Shown here piece after piece: positions 49,353 through 61,980 of a DNA stretch of 64,000 bases; position 1 is the stretch's first letter; each line of letters opens with the position of its first letter. Source of the stretch: Acanthaster planci (lineage: Eukaryota; Echinodermata; Asteroidea; Valvatida; Acanthasteridae). A program made the translations under genes and the position numbers. The notes under the pieces are model-generated. The model saw only the letters and a list, made by a program, of their open reading frames with translations, had not been told where the DNA came from and ran no database searches. The stretch is from the NCBI RefSeq assembly GCF_001949145.1, contig NW_019091422.1, positions 552,689 through 616,688 on the forward strand, given 5' to 3'.

Positions 49353-51905
49353 TACCAGTTGCTGGTTTTATTTGAGATGTAGCTAATATCTAAACAGGAG
49401 TTCGGACAAATTGACGTCGGAAAAACGGAGCTTATTTTAAACTAAGGCCTAGCCTAATCCAAACAGAGGAATTGAAACCTGTGGTTATAGAAGCAATTCA
49501 CATCCTAGTGTCTATTCTCCTACCTGTCAATTGTCATAAAAATAGTTATTTCATGGGTCAGTTACAATAGTCACGATGTTTGTAGCCTCATTCGACAACT
49601 TTCTTGTCTATACGCCAATGTCACAAAGGAAGCTCAGCCGGGAAACAAGACAATTTGGATCGATGGCGGTCTTTGCCAGTAAGCTGATGCCTTTGTACGC
49701 CCTCAACGACATTTCAAAGCTCAGGTTTAATTTAAGTCAGTCAGATTTTATTCGAGGATATTTCAAGAAAATTTATTTGGCCATTTAGGCCTGAAAAGGG
49801 TCAAACTAAAAACTGCATAATTTCTTTTTATATTATACCAAAGATGAACGAATAACATTTCACCTTTTTTATGTGGATTTAATGAAGAAAGTTGTATCTT
49901 TTATTTTGTACATTTTATGAATTAAAGAATCCCCTGAAATTTGATTCATTGATTTCTTACAGAATTTTCGTTCTTTTTTTTGTATGCTTGAATATCTGAA
50001 AAAAATCGGTGTGATGCACATCACATCAAATATATTGGTTTTTGCCATTATTTTGCTTAAAAAACCCTGATTTGATTTTCTTAGATGCAAAGAAAAACTC
50101 AGAGTGAATGTTCCTTTTTTAAGTAAAGGATTTTTTCCCCGTTTCTTTCTTTACCGTTGCATGGCCGGATGCGTGACAGAAATCCCTGTGTACATGTACA
50201 TCCACAGCGCCCCCACATTTGAGTTAGGTTTTTTCGTGTGCTCTTGTTACGCACCTTCGGGTCAGTTTTACCAGGCCATATCAGCGATCGATTGAAAAGA
50301 GAGGGCGTGTATTTTTGGACACCTTTTTTCCCCCGGGGTTCATGAATGATTCTACTCAAAACATAACACAAAAGCTATGACATTCAAATCACTCACCGCC
50401 AATGATTTCTGCTCATGATGGAATAAAATAGCGGGTTAATCGCCCTCAACGAGTCACGCCCACGATGTCATGATGCCTGTCGTGGCCGTCCGATCAGACG
50501 CGCTGGAAAACAAGTCCCGGCGAATCAACAGCGATATCCGTACGCCCAATGAATTTGTCGGGCAATTCTCATGAACGTTACCATCGGTTCAACTTCTTTC
50601 CCACTGACATATGAAACCAGCCAGTTGGAAGTCACAATGTTTCAAGCAAAGCAGGGACACTAATAATAACAGGCCTACCAATTTACAAATGTATTCGTTT
50701 TAATTAATTTTGACCAAACTCATTTAACTTTGAAACATTACAAACAACAGTGTGCATGAAATATAAAACAAAAAATTATGACTTAAACTGTCCATACTCA
50801 TGGGTTAGCCTGAATCGACACGTCACAATAAGGAACTAAAACCAAAACTTTATTTGAGCTAAAACATTGTTCTAAATGTTTAATTTGAACCGAATGACTG
50901 CATGCACTTGCAAACTAAGTACATCATTTGACTTTAATCGTCTCTTAACTAAAGGGTTTTGTGTCAAATGAAAACTGTTGGCGTAGACTAGATGTCTAAT
51001 CCGAAACCAATACACGCTAATATCAATCAACCATCACTGAGAACAGAATTAGAAAGTACATTGTAACACAGAAATTATGTTTTTGCTGTTAACTTTGTCA
51101 TAATCAATGCATCTTACTGCAACTTGACCAATGGGAAAATTCTAGCTAATCTCACGAGCAATGAGTTAAATGTAACATACACACTGCAACTTTACGTTCT
51201 GGAGTATATTTTGAGTTTTTAAGTTAAAATGCAAGACATTTTATACGCGCAACATAATGTTCTACATTTTTCTTGACCAAGTGTATTTATAGACAGCTGG
51301 GTACTTGCAATGGCCAAAATCACGATGATGATAAATCATAGAAATATACAATGTGACGTATTTATACATAAGTTCAAATTAATTCTGTGTAAGATAGGAA
51401 ATATACATTCCATAATTCATTAAGAAAAAAACCTGTACATCTCAGTTTAAAGTTGGTTTGAATATTTCATGGTTCACTTTAACTGCTCTAGATCCAACAT
51501 TTAGGGTCGGGAATGGAGTGACTTTTATGCACAGTGACTGATTATTGAGAACTGTATTTAACTTTCTGAAGGGTCCTACGTTTGAATTTTTGCAGGAATC
51601 TGAAAGGTAGAGAATAATATAACAATTCCCAAAAAGCATGAAAATGGTGGGGTTCCGCATTTTTCTTTAAAAAATGACAGCTCTGAGGCATCCCTCCAGA
51701 TGAAAATATGAACAAAACGTTGCTGAATAAAATTTCACTGATGATTATCTCTCAGCAAATTTTAGGCTATTTGTCAGTCTAAGTACCTCTTTTGTCATAA
51801 CTGGCATGGTTCTTCAATCTGTCATGGATTACTGAAATCAAGAGGTTGGTGGCAGAAGTGGGATCAGCACTACATGGGTAAATCTGGGTGCATACCTTCA
51901 CTTAA
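49353..51905. other. Intergenic region between convergent two-Ig and IL-1R-like genes
   Basis: AT-rich 3' UTR-like sequence with no coding signal. TTTATT at 50846-50851 is an AATAAA on the minus strand and could end the IL-1R-like transcript after a 3' UTR of about 1 kb. Confidence 0.5.
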
Positions 51906-54900
51906 TTACATGTATATGCCGTCATTCTGTGTGTTGTCATTGGGTACAACTGGGTACAACCTGGGGAGAGTCTGCATTCTGAAACCCACATCTTCCTCTC
52001 GCATGTCAGGCAGTACTTCATTGTCCACGAGGTCGCTGGTTTGTGACATTGTCTCCATGATGACATCTTGACGCAGGTTTATATCTTCGGCCCGCTGGGC
52101 AGGGGGCTTTGGCAAGCGCAGTCTCAACCTCTTCAGGAATCTTGAGTGATTGCAGGGACGGTAAGGTTCTATTCTGTCAGTCTTTAGTGGCTTCAGGACT
52201 TTGATGAGCTGTCCAAGCAACGGGCTGAAGTTGAAGTTAATCTTGACCGGCTTGGAAGATGAGGCCCCAGAGTTTGCTGATGTGTGGGATGACGTGAGGG
52301 ACGAGATCCCATCCTGCGGTGTCCCCGAGGTGGAAGGATGTGCCTCATCAGTTTGGCAATCAGATGACAGTGAAGATGGCTGCGAGGAACCGGAAAGGGA
52401 GGATGGCATGGTGAATGACGAATCAGAAGACAAGGAGGTCAGTGAGGGTTCCGAGCCGTACAGCGGTGACGGGTCAGCAAATGGAGACACACCCAAGAAG
52501 ATGGGGATGACCCGCTCAGACAATTTGGAGGACATGATGTCCGTGGCAAGCTCCAACTCGTACTTGCCATACTCAGAGGTGGTGTAGCTTGGCGTGATGA
52601 CCAAGACGCAGCGACGACTTGCCTCCATTGCTTTACTGAGCTCCTCCAGAAGAACTACATATGGATGGAAGGACAAAGATTAAAACCGTCCACCTGTTGA
52701 TAACGGCATTACTTGATTAATTATGAAGGGCTGGAGTCAACATCAACAGAGCTGCTCAGCATAGTATAAAACTTAGCAAAATCAAGGTTACCAGCTTACA
52801 CTGCTAGCAACTGGTTCTCTACACTTTCTTGCTCAGCTCAACGAAATTAACTCAAGAAATAGGCCTATATACACTGAAAACTTAAAATTTAACCCAAGGA
52901 AGGGTGAAAAGTGCAACTAGCCAAATATGGGCTGTGTTAACCCAATTTCTGTTTCATTTTCACCTTCAAAATGAGTAGATGTTAACCACTGCTTCGTTAA
53001 AACAAACCAGAAATTAATTTCAATCACCCAAATTGGGCTGAAACAACCCAAACGATTGGGGTAGTTGCAGTTTTCATCCTCGCTCCGGTTAAATTTAACC
53101 CAGGCAATTTTTCAGTGCACTGATGGCATCAAGCTTTGTTTACATGGGCACTTTCCTAATGGAGCAAAGCGGGGGCCCATGGTCTACTAACAACCATAGG
53201 AAAGCATACATATAGACAAAGTGTGGCGCCACCATAGTCTATCAATTAACACTCAAAAAGGGGCCAACATAATGACCCTACGAGGCGTTCGTAATTTGAC
53301 ATTTTCAGAAAGGCCTGGGTTATGAACAGAGTAGAAAGAGCTTTCATGATAATTTTGAAGTGGACGGTAAATTCATGACAAGACCAGTAACGGACAGGAG
53401 AAAACTGAGCCTCACCATTGGAGGGTACTGTGTGTATTTCGGGGACGAAGAGCCTGTAGCCGTACTGCTCAAGATAAGGCATGACAACTTGAAGGACGAA
53501 CTTACGATCGCCATCTGACCAGCTGTANNNNNNNNNNNNNNNNNNNNNNNNNNNNNNNNNNNNNNNNNNNNNNNNNNNNNNNNNNNNNNNNNNNNNNNNN
53601 NNNNNNNNNNNNNNNNNNNNNNNNNNNNNNNNNNNNNNNNNNNNNNNNNNNNNNNNNNNNNNNNNNNNNNNNNNNNNNNNNNNNNNNNNNNNNNNNNGTC
53701 TTGTGTCTGGTCTTGTGACTGGTCTTGTGACTGGTCTTGTGTCTGGTCTTGTGCCTGGTCTTGAGTCTGGTCTTGTGACTGGTCTTGTGTCTGGTCTTGT
53801 GTCTGGTCTTGTGTCTGGTCTTGTGACTGGTCTTGACTACAACACTGGCCGTGTCCAAAACGGGCTTCCAGAGCTACGGCTAGGTCTATTGTCTACGCAT
53901 CTCCACGCATTTCTAATGGAGTGAAGACCTAGACCTAGCTCTAGACAAGAGATTCGGATGCAGCCACAGTTGATCTGCTCCTAAACGCGGTGTGTGTGAC
54001 TAACTTTACTGGTGCCCAAGTCAAAGTAAAAAAAACAACACAGCAGTACCCACGAACAAAAGTTACCAACCAGAATTGAAAAACCAAAAATAAATAGGAA
54101 ATGGATCCCACAAAAGCATTTCGGACCACTGTACGTCCACCTGCAGAGGCATGTGGACTAAATGCCACCGTGGTTTTACTGAAATTCACCGATTTGATTT
54201 CTGTTGACGGAAAAGCCACATGGACGCACCATTCTGCTCATCGTCCCCATAGCGGCCATGGTACCAGAGTTTCACCTCCAGCGCCACCATCTTCCACACC
54301 AGAAGAGAAACGCTGACCATGAGGAAAGCTGATCCCACCACTACCCAGGGCAGCTCTTGGTAGTGCCGGACAACGGGCCTCGGTTTTTCATCTGAAATTG
54401 ATACAGTTTGTTTAATCGATGATTTTGGAACATATTTGCCTCGTGGTAGTACCCTACTAAAAATGGCCTATTCAAACCAATTGATTTTTGAATTGGATTT
54501 AATTGAAATGAATTGGTTCCAACTGGCAATCAATTGGTGCTCAATTGGTTTCAGTTGGTATGTTTTCTGTCCCATTTGTTTTCCCCCATCAATTGGAGAT
54601 TTCAAAATGGGACGCGTTGGTTTCAATTGGCATTTTTTTTCTTTGCTGTTTATTTTACCCAATCAATTGGAATGTCAAATGGGAATCAAATGGTTCCAAT
54701 TGGTATGCTTTCTGCTGGTTTCCCCCATCAAATGGATTTTTCAAATGGGACTCAATTGGATTGGAATTGGCATTGAAATGTTTTTTCATTGGTTCTTCAG
54801 TTGGTTACAATTGGTTTGAAATGGTCCAACTGAGAAAAGATTCAAATTTACTATTCAAACCAATTGAACCCAACTGGATGCCAAGCAAAAGCAATTAGTT

Positions 54901-57900
54901 TTGGAATTGGTTATTGAATTGGATCCAATTGGTATGTGAATTGAATTGGATCCAATGGGTAAGTGAATTGGTCTCAATAGGTAAATGAAGTTTGAGTAGG
55001 GTATTCTGAAGGGAATATTCATGACAATTATGAGAGTCTTATCCAATCACCTGGGGGGCTGAGCATCAGGACGTCTCGTGACCAATGGCCGCCATTGTTG
55101 GCAATGACGCAGTAAATTCCATATGCCTCTTCGCTGACATTGACGATATCCAGCCTGCTGCCGATCCAGGGTGTCTCGCTGCCACTACATTTTCAAAAAC
55201 AAGTCGGCAAGATGAGATAACGAAATCATTTACAGAAAATCAGGCAAGATATTAGAAAGATACAAAGGCTCCTCCGGTGAGAAACGGTTATTATAAGACA
55301 AACACACTTGGGAAGGAGCAGGGGACGCTAGACTTACGAGTCATTCATGTGTTGGATGAGCCTCATGTGGTAGGTGGTGTAGTGGGAGACCTTCCGCAGC
55401 ACGCCGATCCCCAGCCAGTCCCAGCCCTGGCCGCAGCCCGACCACTGCTCCTGCGGCAGGGAGGTGTTGGGCCGGCGCCAGTAGACGGTCGTTAGCCGCA
55501 CCTCCAGGCCCACATAGAACTGGCAGAACAGGGTCACGTTCTGGCCCACCTCCGCCGTGCGGTTGTGGCAGAGCTTGTGTTGAAGCTGCAGAGGGTCGCC
55601 GGTCCAATACCTCACTGCCATGCAGGGGGGGAAAAAAGGGTTCATTTCGGCTGTGACTGTGAACCTCTTTTAAACATTCACTCCTGTGAGCAGCCTGGAA
55701 ATATTCCATCACGCGTGGCACTGCATGAAACGAATTGATGTTTCCCATGGCAGAAAATGGAGCTGGATTGAGTTAGGGAAAGTCAAACATCAGGGTACTA
55801 AATGCAGAAACTGAGCAGTAAGCCCCACACGGAAAAAAATACATGTATGGCATTCCTATTTAACATTTCATCCCCAAATAGCATCATCTTCTTTAGAAGA
55901 TAGCAATATCTCCATTTAAACAGACACATCTCTACTTGAGGATTACAAGTTAAACTTTTGTTTCATTTCGTGTCAGTCTATTTTCCACTTATTAACCATT
56001 ACCTCCAGGCACAATTCCTTAACTTCAAGTTGAGGTTCAATTAGGAACTTATTTCTAAAGTAAATGACAGATTTTGGTTCTGATGAACAATCTGTAACAA
56101 CGCATGGAGTTGATAATCACCCCTTTATACGGGCAGGAAAAACGTGGTAATTTTTGAGTGGAAATGGAAATTAATATTTATCACAAAAAACAACAACACT
56201 ACATGTTTACTTATTTGTCACAACCTAACCCAATTATATCCTTTTCAGAATTAAATGGTCATACTTAGACCAGACTGGACCATAATTCATCTGGGTTTGT
56301 AACTTGATCCTGCACTAGGAAAAGCTGCCTGCCCTGAATAAGTTTTGCTTGTCCTCGGGGCACGTCACTGAGGGCTGGATAGGACACTGGGTACAGGTGG
56401 GACTCTTGAAAAAGCCACAGGTGCATGTACATCTACATGTACAGCCATCAAGTACTGTTAACAGTGTTGGGGTGTTGTGAGATACCAAAGAAATAAACAC
56501 TGTCATCAGAACGGAAAAAGGCGGGGTAAAAAAATATTAGTTTGTCACTGCAGCATGAGATCCTATGGGCAAAGGGATTATCAGGTATGGCCCTATCTTA
56601 TGCCGGGGGTGTGACTGAGTCGTTGCACATTTTGGATGGAGATTCCCCTGATTGAACCTCAACTATATCACAGAGCTAGCTAGGAAGACACCCCAGTGGT
56701 ATTATCATAATATTCCTGAAAATATCCAGATTCTGTTTACTGGAGCACAAAGGAGAGGAATTGTCTGTGGGTGTGGATATCCCTTGGGGATAAAAAGTCT
56801 TATTTTTTTTTGGAAGCCAATTTTTCTGTTTATTTGATGTTGGGGAAGAAGAGCGAGAAATTCATGAGTGGAAAATATATATCTGGCCAACAGTGAGTTT
56901 TGAACAGTTGTACTCTTTGAGTAACATTTCATCATTTCACAATGTGACTCTCTCCATTGCTGAGTACGGGTGGTTATATAAGAAAAATATAAATTTAAAA
57001 TTATCTTGACTTACTTCATGCATTTAACTTCTCACTTGAGTTTGACTTGCCAGTAATATTCAAGAGTTTCAAAAGGCTCCATCATGATCAATTGTTTTAT
57101 TTCATTTCTGTATCCCGGAAGTTGGTAAACTCAAAAAAGAAAAAAAAATAAAGAATGTCAGACAATTTGGGAGACTCTCAGATCATTTAGCGAGTGTTGC
57201 TTTTACTGAAGAAATTGTTCAACTTGAAGAAAGTACCCTGCATAACCTTTTTTTTAATTCCCAGGAGGATCTGACAGACATTTTGAACACGGAAGACAAC
57301 GCCTTTTTTGTCAACCAAGACTAATCTTTTTGCATGCGAGGCACTGTGGTGCGATCAGTAAATCTATATATTTTGGTTACATGCACAGCACTTTGGTTAA
57401 ATTCAAGTGAATACATAAGACACTCCGATAAAACATACGATACAGCTTGATTCTTCCTGCCAGCAACAACATATCACAGACACCAGTAAAGGAAACAGGA
57501 AATCCTGTGAGGTTCCAGCTGGTACATGTCAAGCTAATCATATGTAACAAAAAAGTGTTCACCCTGACAGTCAGGAAGGAAGATTGGCACAAAGTTCTGC
57601 TTTGTTTGGATTTCTTGCCTGAACCAAATTAAACTTTCTTCTTTTAAACAACCCCAAACCTTGAAAAATCCTACATTGGGGTCAGTTTCTTTCCATTAAA
57701 ATAGAAACCCACTGAAGTAGAAATACATCAGTGAAATTCTGTAAGTTAGGACCAGGGAACATACAAATGTCAGATGACAGAATAACACATAGCTCTACAA
57801 TCATATCTTATCTTGTAGGCTCACACTGGCCGTGTGACAGTATCACAACAGTTCTTTTCCAGAGAAAATATATTGATATTTTTTATTTATATTTGTTGAT

Positions 57901-58441
57901 CCAACAGCACATTCAGCGCTAATTAAAGGATGAAGTGATCATTAAGGAGACAATGATGTTCAGATTTAGAGGTGGGAAGGAAACCCAAAGAATCAGGCAG
58001 GGACAGAAAACCCAATCCACATGCTGACCCAGGTGGGATTCAAAATTAACCTGGGTCGCAGAGGTGGAAGGCGAGGAAAGAGCCAATACACCATTGCCTG
58101 ACTTCCCTAATTTGTATATGAAAACGAAGAATACTCACCATCCACTGTCAGATGGGTGGATCTGTTGATCTGGTGTGTTCCGTTGGAGGCGACACAAACG
58201 TAGGATCCCTCTGCCGCGTCGTCAGCGGACTGAAAGCGCAGGGTCTGATTGGCATCCACCGGTGCCACGATCGTGAAATTGCCCAAGTCCCAAGGGTAGG
58301 GTTCCATCGTGCGGGCGTCTGCTGAGAGACGGTACCATCGTATGCGGCAGAAGTTGACAGCCGCACAGGAGATGCTCTGAAAGCCCTTGGAGATGACATG
58401 TTGCTTAACAGTGCCTGCCGTGATAAAAGCTAAGTGCGTAC
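51906..58441 (-). CDS. IL-1 receptor family protein (two Ig domains, TM, TIR); 5' end and one exon incomplete
   Basis: Exons in transcript order: 58139-58441 (Ig1), 55338-55614 and 55051-55184 (Ig2), 54230-54391 (TM), 53416-53522 (TIR, edge at a gap) and 51906-52654 (TIR, tail, stop). Phases match except across the gap. Ig1 has SISCAAVNFCRIRWYR and GSYVCVASNGTH. Ig2 has VGQNVTLFCQFYVG and YGIYCVIANNGG. Several N-x-S/T sites occur in both. After the TM (VVVGSAFLMVSVSLLVW) comes VKLWYHGRYGDDE, the juxtamembrane motif of the IL-1R/IL1RAP family. The TIR domain reads GDRKFVLQVVMPYLEQYGYRLFVPE, then SRRCVLVITPSY, ERVIPIFLG and a box-3-like RFLKRLRLRLPKP. About 90 Ser/Pro-rich residues interrupt the TIR between ERVIPIF and box 3. 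Such receptors bind ligand outside the cell and recruit MyD88-type adaptors. The TIR box-1 exon is not found and probably lies in the gap at 53528-53697. Confidence 0.9.
52872..53117. mobile_element. MITE with about 55-bp terminal inverted repeats
   Basis: The left end (CACTGAAAA, TTAAATTTAACC-like, GGGTGAAAAGTGCAACTA) recurs inverted at the right end (TAGTTGCAGTTTTCATCC to TTTTTCAGTG). The interior has AACCCAATT and ATTGGGCTG words that also pair. It is in an intron of the IL-1R-like gene. Confidence 0.8.
53528..53697. other. Assembly gap next to a minisatellite in the IL-1R-like gene
   Basis: 170 N characters directly follow the TIR exon edge (TACAG acceptor-like end at 53523-53527) and precede the minisatellite. 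The missing TIR box-1 exon should lie between here and 54229, and no candidate is visible in the sequenced part. Confidence 0.95.
53698..53833 (+). repeat. 12-bp minisatellite (unit GTCTTGTGACTG), second array
   Basis: About eleven units, identical in type and orientation to the array at 3116-3792 and varying at the same position (GACTGG or GTCTGG). It borders an assembly gap on its left side. Confidence 0.95.
54450..55003. mobile_element. CAATTGG-rich element with inverted ends
   Basis: Begins TACCCTACTAAAA and ends TTTGAGTAGGGTA, an inverted terminal pair. The 554-base interior repeats CAATTG at least ten times, often as TCAATTGGT or CCAATTGG, with TGGTATG and AATGGGA words between. No coding capacity. 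It is in the intron between the Ig2 and TM exons. Confidence 0.75.
55615..58138. other. Intron of the IL-1R-like gene between the Ig1 and Ig2 exons
   Basis: About 2.5 kb without any further Ig-like exon. An extra Ig domain, as in the three-Ig vertebrate receptors, was looked for and not found. Phases of the flanking exons join directly. Confidence 0.6.
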
Positions 58442-61400
58442 CTATGACAGAGACAGAGATAGAGAGAGGGGTGGACACATTGGCATTACCAGGAAGGGGG
58501 TAATGTCTGTAGCTTATTCCAAGGGGAGGGGCAAAGATGGGGAGGCAAAGTCGGCGGCAAACTGACAAACCATCAATGGTGGAAAGGGGGTAATTCCAAC
58601 GTACTTTCATCATTTTCAAATCCTGAGGGTGGGGTGGGAGCTAGGAACAGCCCCCTTGGGTGGTGACTGAGGGAAGTAGGGGTTCCAACCTGCACAAGTT
58701 CCACACCTTCATTTGGATCCCTTTTTTGATGACTGATAACAATAATAATAACAAAGTGCGCTTTACAAGACACAACCATTAAGAACAATAAATGGAACAA
58801 GTAAGTTTTCAGAACTGCTTTAAATTCATTTTTGCTATTGATAATTCGGATATGGTGAGGAAGAGAGTTCCATAGCGATGGTGATGCATGCATGAAGGAA
58901 CGATGTCCATAAGTCTTAGTGCGAGTAATCGGTGTATCGAGCAGCAATGAGGAGTGATCGATGATGTCTTTTTAGAGAGCTTTCCACAAAGCTGGTATGT
59001 CGTTTAAAAAGAATTTCTAACCTTCTGTGACTGGGTGAACGGCATGGCCTTCAAACTGTTTTATATACCTTTTATACTTCCCCGTGCCAAATTAAAAAAA
59101 AAGGTCCAAAAATTACCATAAATGAATACATTCTGAAAAAATTTTTATTGAAAGTATTACAAGCTCAAATACAAGTTTGTCCAGTCGCTATCATATTTGC
59201 GGAGAACCACCACCAACAGTGTGCATCAGACTTTATACAATGAACATAACAAAACAGCACTGCACCCCATGAATTCCGGGTTGAAATGCAAAGTACAGTC
59301 AACGCTACACTAAAAGGCCTTTTGTGCACCGAACTACAAAGTTCAACCATTCTTCAAATCAAGGACTGAATTTTGACCTCCAAGCTGAAACTAATTCCAT
59401 CCGGCCCTTCAGGCGGGCTACACATCTAGTTTGCAGGTTACAATTGAAGACACTCCGGCTAGGACTCAACAGACACAGTGCCCTGGAGTCCCTTGATTGC
59501 CCTAAAAACTACACAAGATCAACTAAGGTCTGACAATGAATACATGTATAAAAAACTGGCTTTAAGTGCAGGCCAAGAGTTACCAAGAATTATCGCTTAC
59601 TCACAAAAACTGTTGAAGTTCAGTTTGGTGGCAGACTGGGACTCATCCAAAGCAGCCACAGTTGAGTGCAAAATACTAAAATTGTCATTCTTCCCTGGGC
59701 TATTTAATTCATTCAGCGCAATCACAACCGGGAAATAATCATTGTCCTGTTTTGTACACAGCGCTAATTCACAGTTCAGAAATATCCTGTTTACAATACC
59801 GCATCCAAGCAACTAAATCCAGAAGTCCAATGGCCAACGATCTTTCTGAACTTAAAATGCACCGCTAGATTATCCAAACCAAATTTTATGAAAGAGAACA
59901 ATATCCAACAGTGTTTCACTTTTTTCAGGCACTGTACCTGTACCATTGTTGTTATGCAATTGGCAGCTTATACATCCACCTCGCCCAAAAGAGTAGCTCA
60001 GTAACAGAAGGAAGAACTGATGTGCAGGTTTCCATGGCAAACAGTTGCCGTGGCTCTTCGTCCTGTTTTCTTCAGCCACGGTGGCACCTCTCCCCTGCAT
60101 TCTGAAGGAACTGTTCGTTGGCATATAAACACTGCCTGTACAGGAAATGAGAACAAATGCTGTAAAACGAAATGGCGCCTCCTAAAACCAACTTCCTCCT
60201 GAACTTGAAGCTGGTCTTCGATAAAACATGACCAATTCACAAACGAATTGAAGCAGAGCTTTTTTAACATTCTGACATATATTGGCTAAAGCTCGCGAAC
60301 ATGGGGGAAAAGTTCGCTACTAACAGAAAACACATACAGCCATTCAAGTAGGAGGCTCAACGTACAAATGTGAGTAGTCCAACACCTTGCAGTTGCACCG
60401 CCTGTCAACAAATTTCAATGTTTCAACGCAAAAGCCACAAAATCTTACCCACAAAAATTTGTTGTTGAATTCATACTACCAACCGCTGATGACACTGTTT
60501 GTGCTTAGCACCAGAAATGCCTGCCTTCATTCGTATTTCCGGAGGCACTTTTAACAACCAAACAAGTCAAGACTGCTTCCAGGAAAGTCCTTGACGAAAG
60601 TCACTGAGCTGATACCACCCCACTTAGCGCGCACTGCGTGTGTCGCACGTGCTAAACCGACTGTTCCATTTTCCCCGAAAAGTAGGGGGTGGAGAACATT
60701 TTCACTCCCCTAATTTTCCTATGGAAACTTTTCTGGCGCACAAAAGCAGAATGCTAAGTGATTTACTATCAGCGGAGGCCGATCATGGTGTATAGACTAT
60801 CTAAAATTTAAGATTTGTGTTGTCAGACACAATTGAGCACTGCACAACACAAGGACCCGATTTTGCTCACTCACACATCATGTCCTGCTTGGATCAGTCC
60901 AAGTAATATGTTTTCAGACGCCTGTCTTTGCCTACCTCGTTTTACCAGGAAGTCTGAGGTATACCTTTTGAGCTGTAGATCTCTACTGAATTTATAACTT
61001 CGAGCATGATTGAAAACGTGACCCCGTCGTATTTGAATTTGAACTGAAATCTTCCAAAGCGTTAAAAGGACCAAATTTGTGCGATGCAAGGCAAGATCCG
61101 AAAAAAAAATTACCCTAGCTCCATAAATCAAAAGCACACTTTCCAGCTTACGACGCGAGGTCCAATTTAGCAAAGTTAAATGTTACACGCGAGAAATTAT
61201 TACGTCGTGTGAAATAATTATACTCTCACTGCATGGTGACAATCCGGGTGCTGCCGGTAAAAATGGGCGGGGCGAGGGGTAAACTTAGCTGCTACTCCCG
61301 ACTAAAATGGCTCCTGGTTTGAGGCTGGGTTGCGGGGGGGGGGGCTTACTCACTGTACGGCGGGATAATGCAATTAAGTTCATCGAGGGTGAACAGAGTC

Positions 61401-61853
61401 ATTTGCTATCATTCGAACATCTATATTGCAAGACAGTTCTATTGTTCCATAAGGGAACCTACTTTGTGCATACGATGTTGAACAAAAGCCCTGGCCTGCC
61501 AGATGACATGCAAATCCTCTACACGTGTACTTTGAGAGAAAAGGGGATTAATCAACGAGAAATGACCGTCGTATGCCCCATGGGGGGCTTTTATTTCAGA
61601 ACAAGGAACAAGACTTTGCTGGGAAAATTAATTAAGAAAAAAACATGGTGTCCAGTCATTCGTAAGTGCAGTGAAGCAAGTCTGAGTATCACTGCAAAGC
61701 TTATGAATCATTTTTGAGATGTAACAAGTCACTGTTCAAGGTTATCGCGTTAACATATAAACCCACTTCTCGTATACTATATAAACACAATCCGCGCATA
61801 GAGACGCCCTACAATGTACACGTAAAGGTTGACCTCAAATGGGTAAACTATAC
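58442..61853. other. Probable first intron of the IL-1R-like gene
   Basis: Besides the LINE fragment no coding exon is recognised. TTTATT at 59144-59149 is an AATAAA on the minus strand and could end an unrecognised minus-strand transcript. Open frames near 60000 show no known domain. Confidence 0.4.
58735..58965 (-). mobile_element. 5'-truncated non-LTR retrotransposon (CR1/L2-like LINE), 3' end
   Basis: On the minus strand the translation contains YGHRSFMHASPSLWNSLPHH and FKAVLKTYLF, the familiar C-terminal end of CR1/L2-type reverse-transcriptase proteins. It is followed by TGTAAAGCGCACTTTG and a TTATTATTATTG tail. Only the last part remains, so it is inactive. Confidence 0.8.
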
Positions 61854-61980
61854 CCGAATAACAATAGGTAGGGACTCCCCCGGTAATTTCTGAGTAACAC
61901 AAGCCAGACACAAACACGAGAGGCACACACAAAGCAACAATGGCGGCGTTATCTTTTTCAATGTCGCTTGACGTTGACAT
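61854..61980 (-). CDS. Candidate signal-peptide exon of the IL-1R-like receptor
   Basis: From the ATG at 61978-61980 the frame encodes a short polar start, a hydrophobic core (AAIVALCVPLVFVSGLC) and a small linker, 42 residues in all. It ends at a GG|GTATAG donor in phase 1, which fits the acceptor of the Ig1 exon at 58441. The paralogous two-Ig gene has the same arrangement, with the signal exon ending in phase 1. The intron would be 3.4 kb. No other good signal exon was found, but this rests on phase and hydrophobicity only. Confidence 0.42.
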
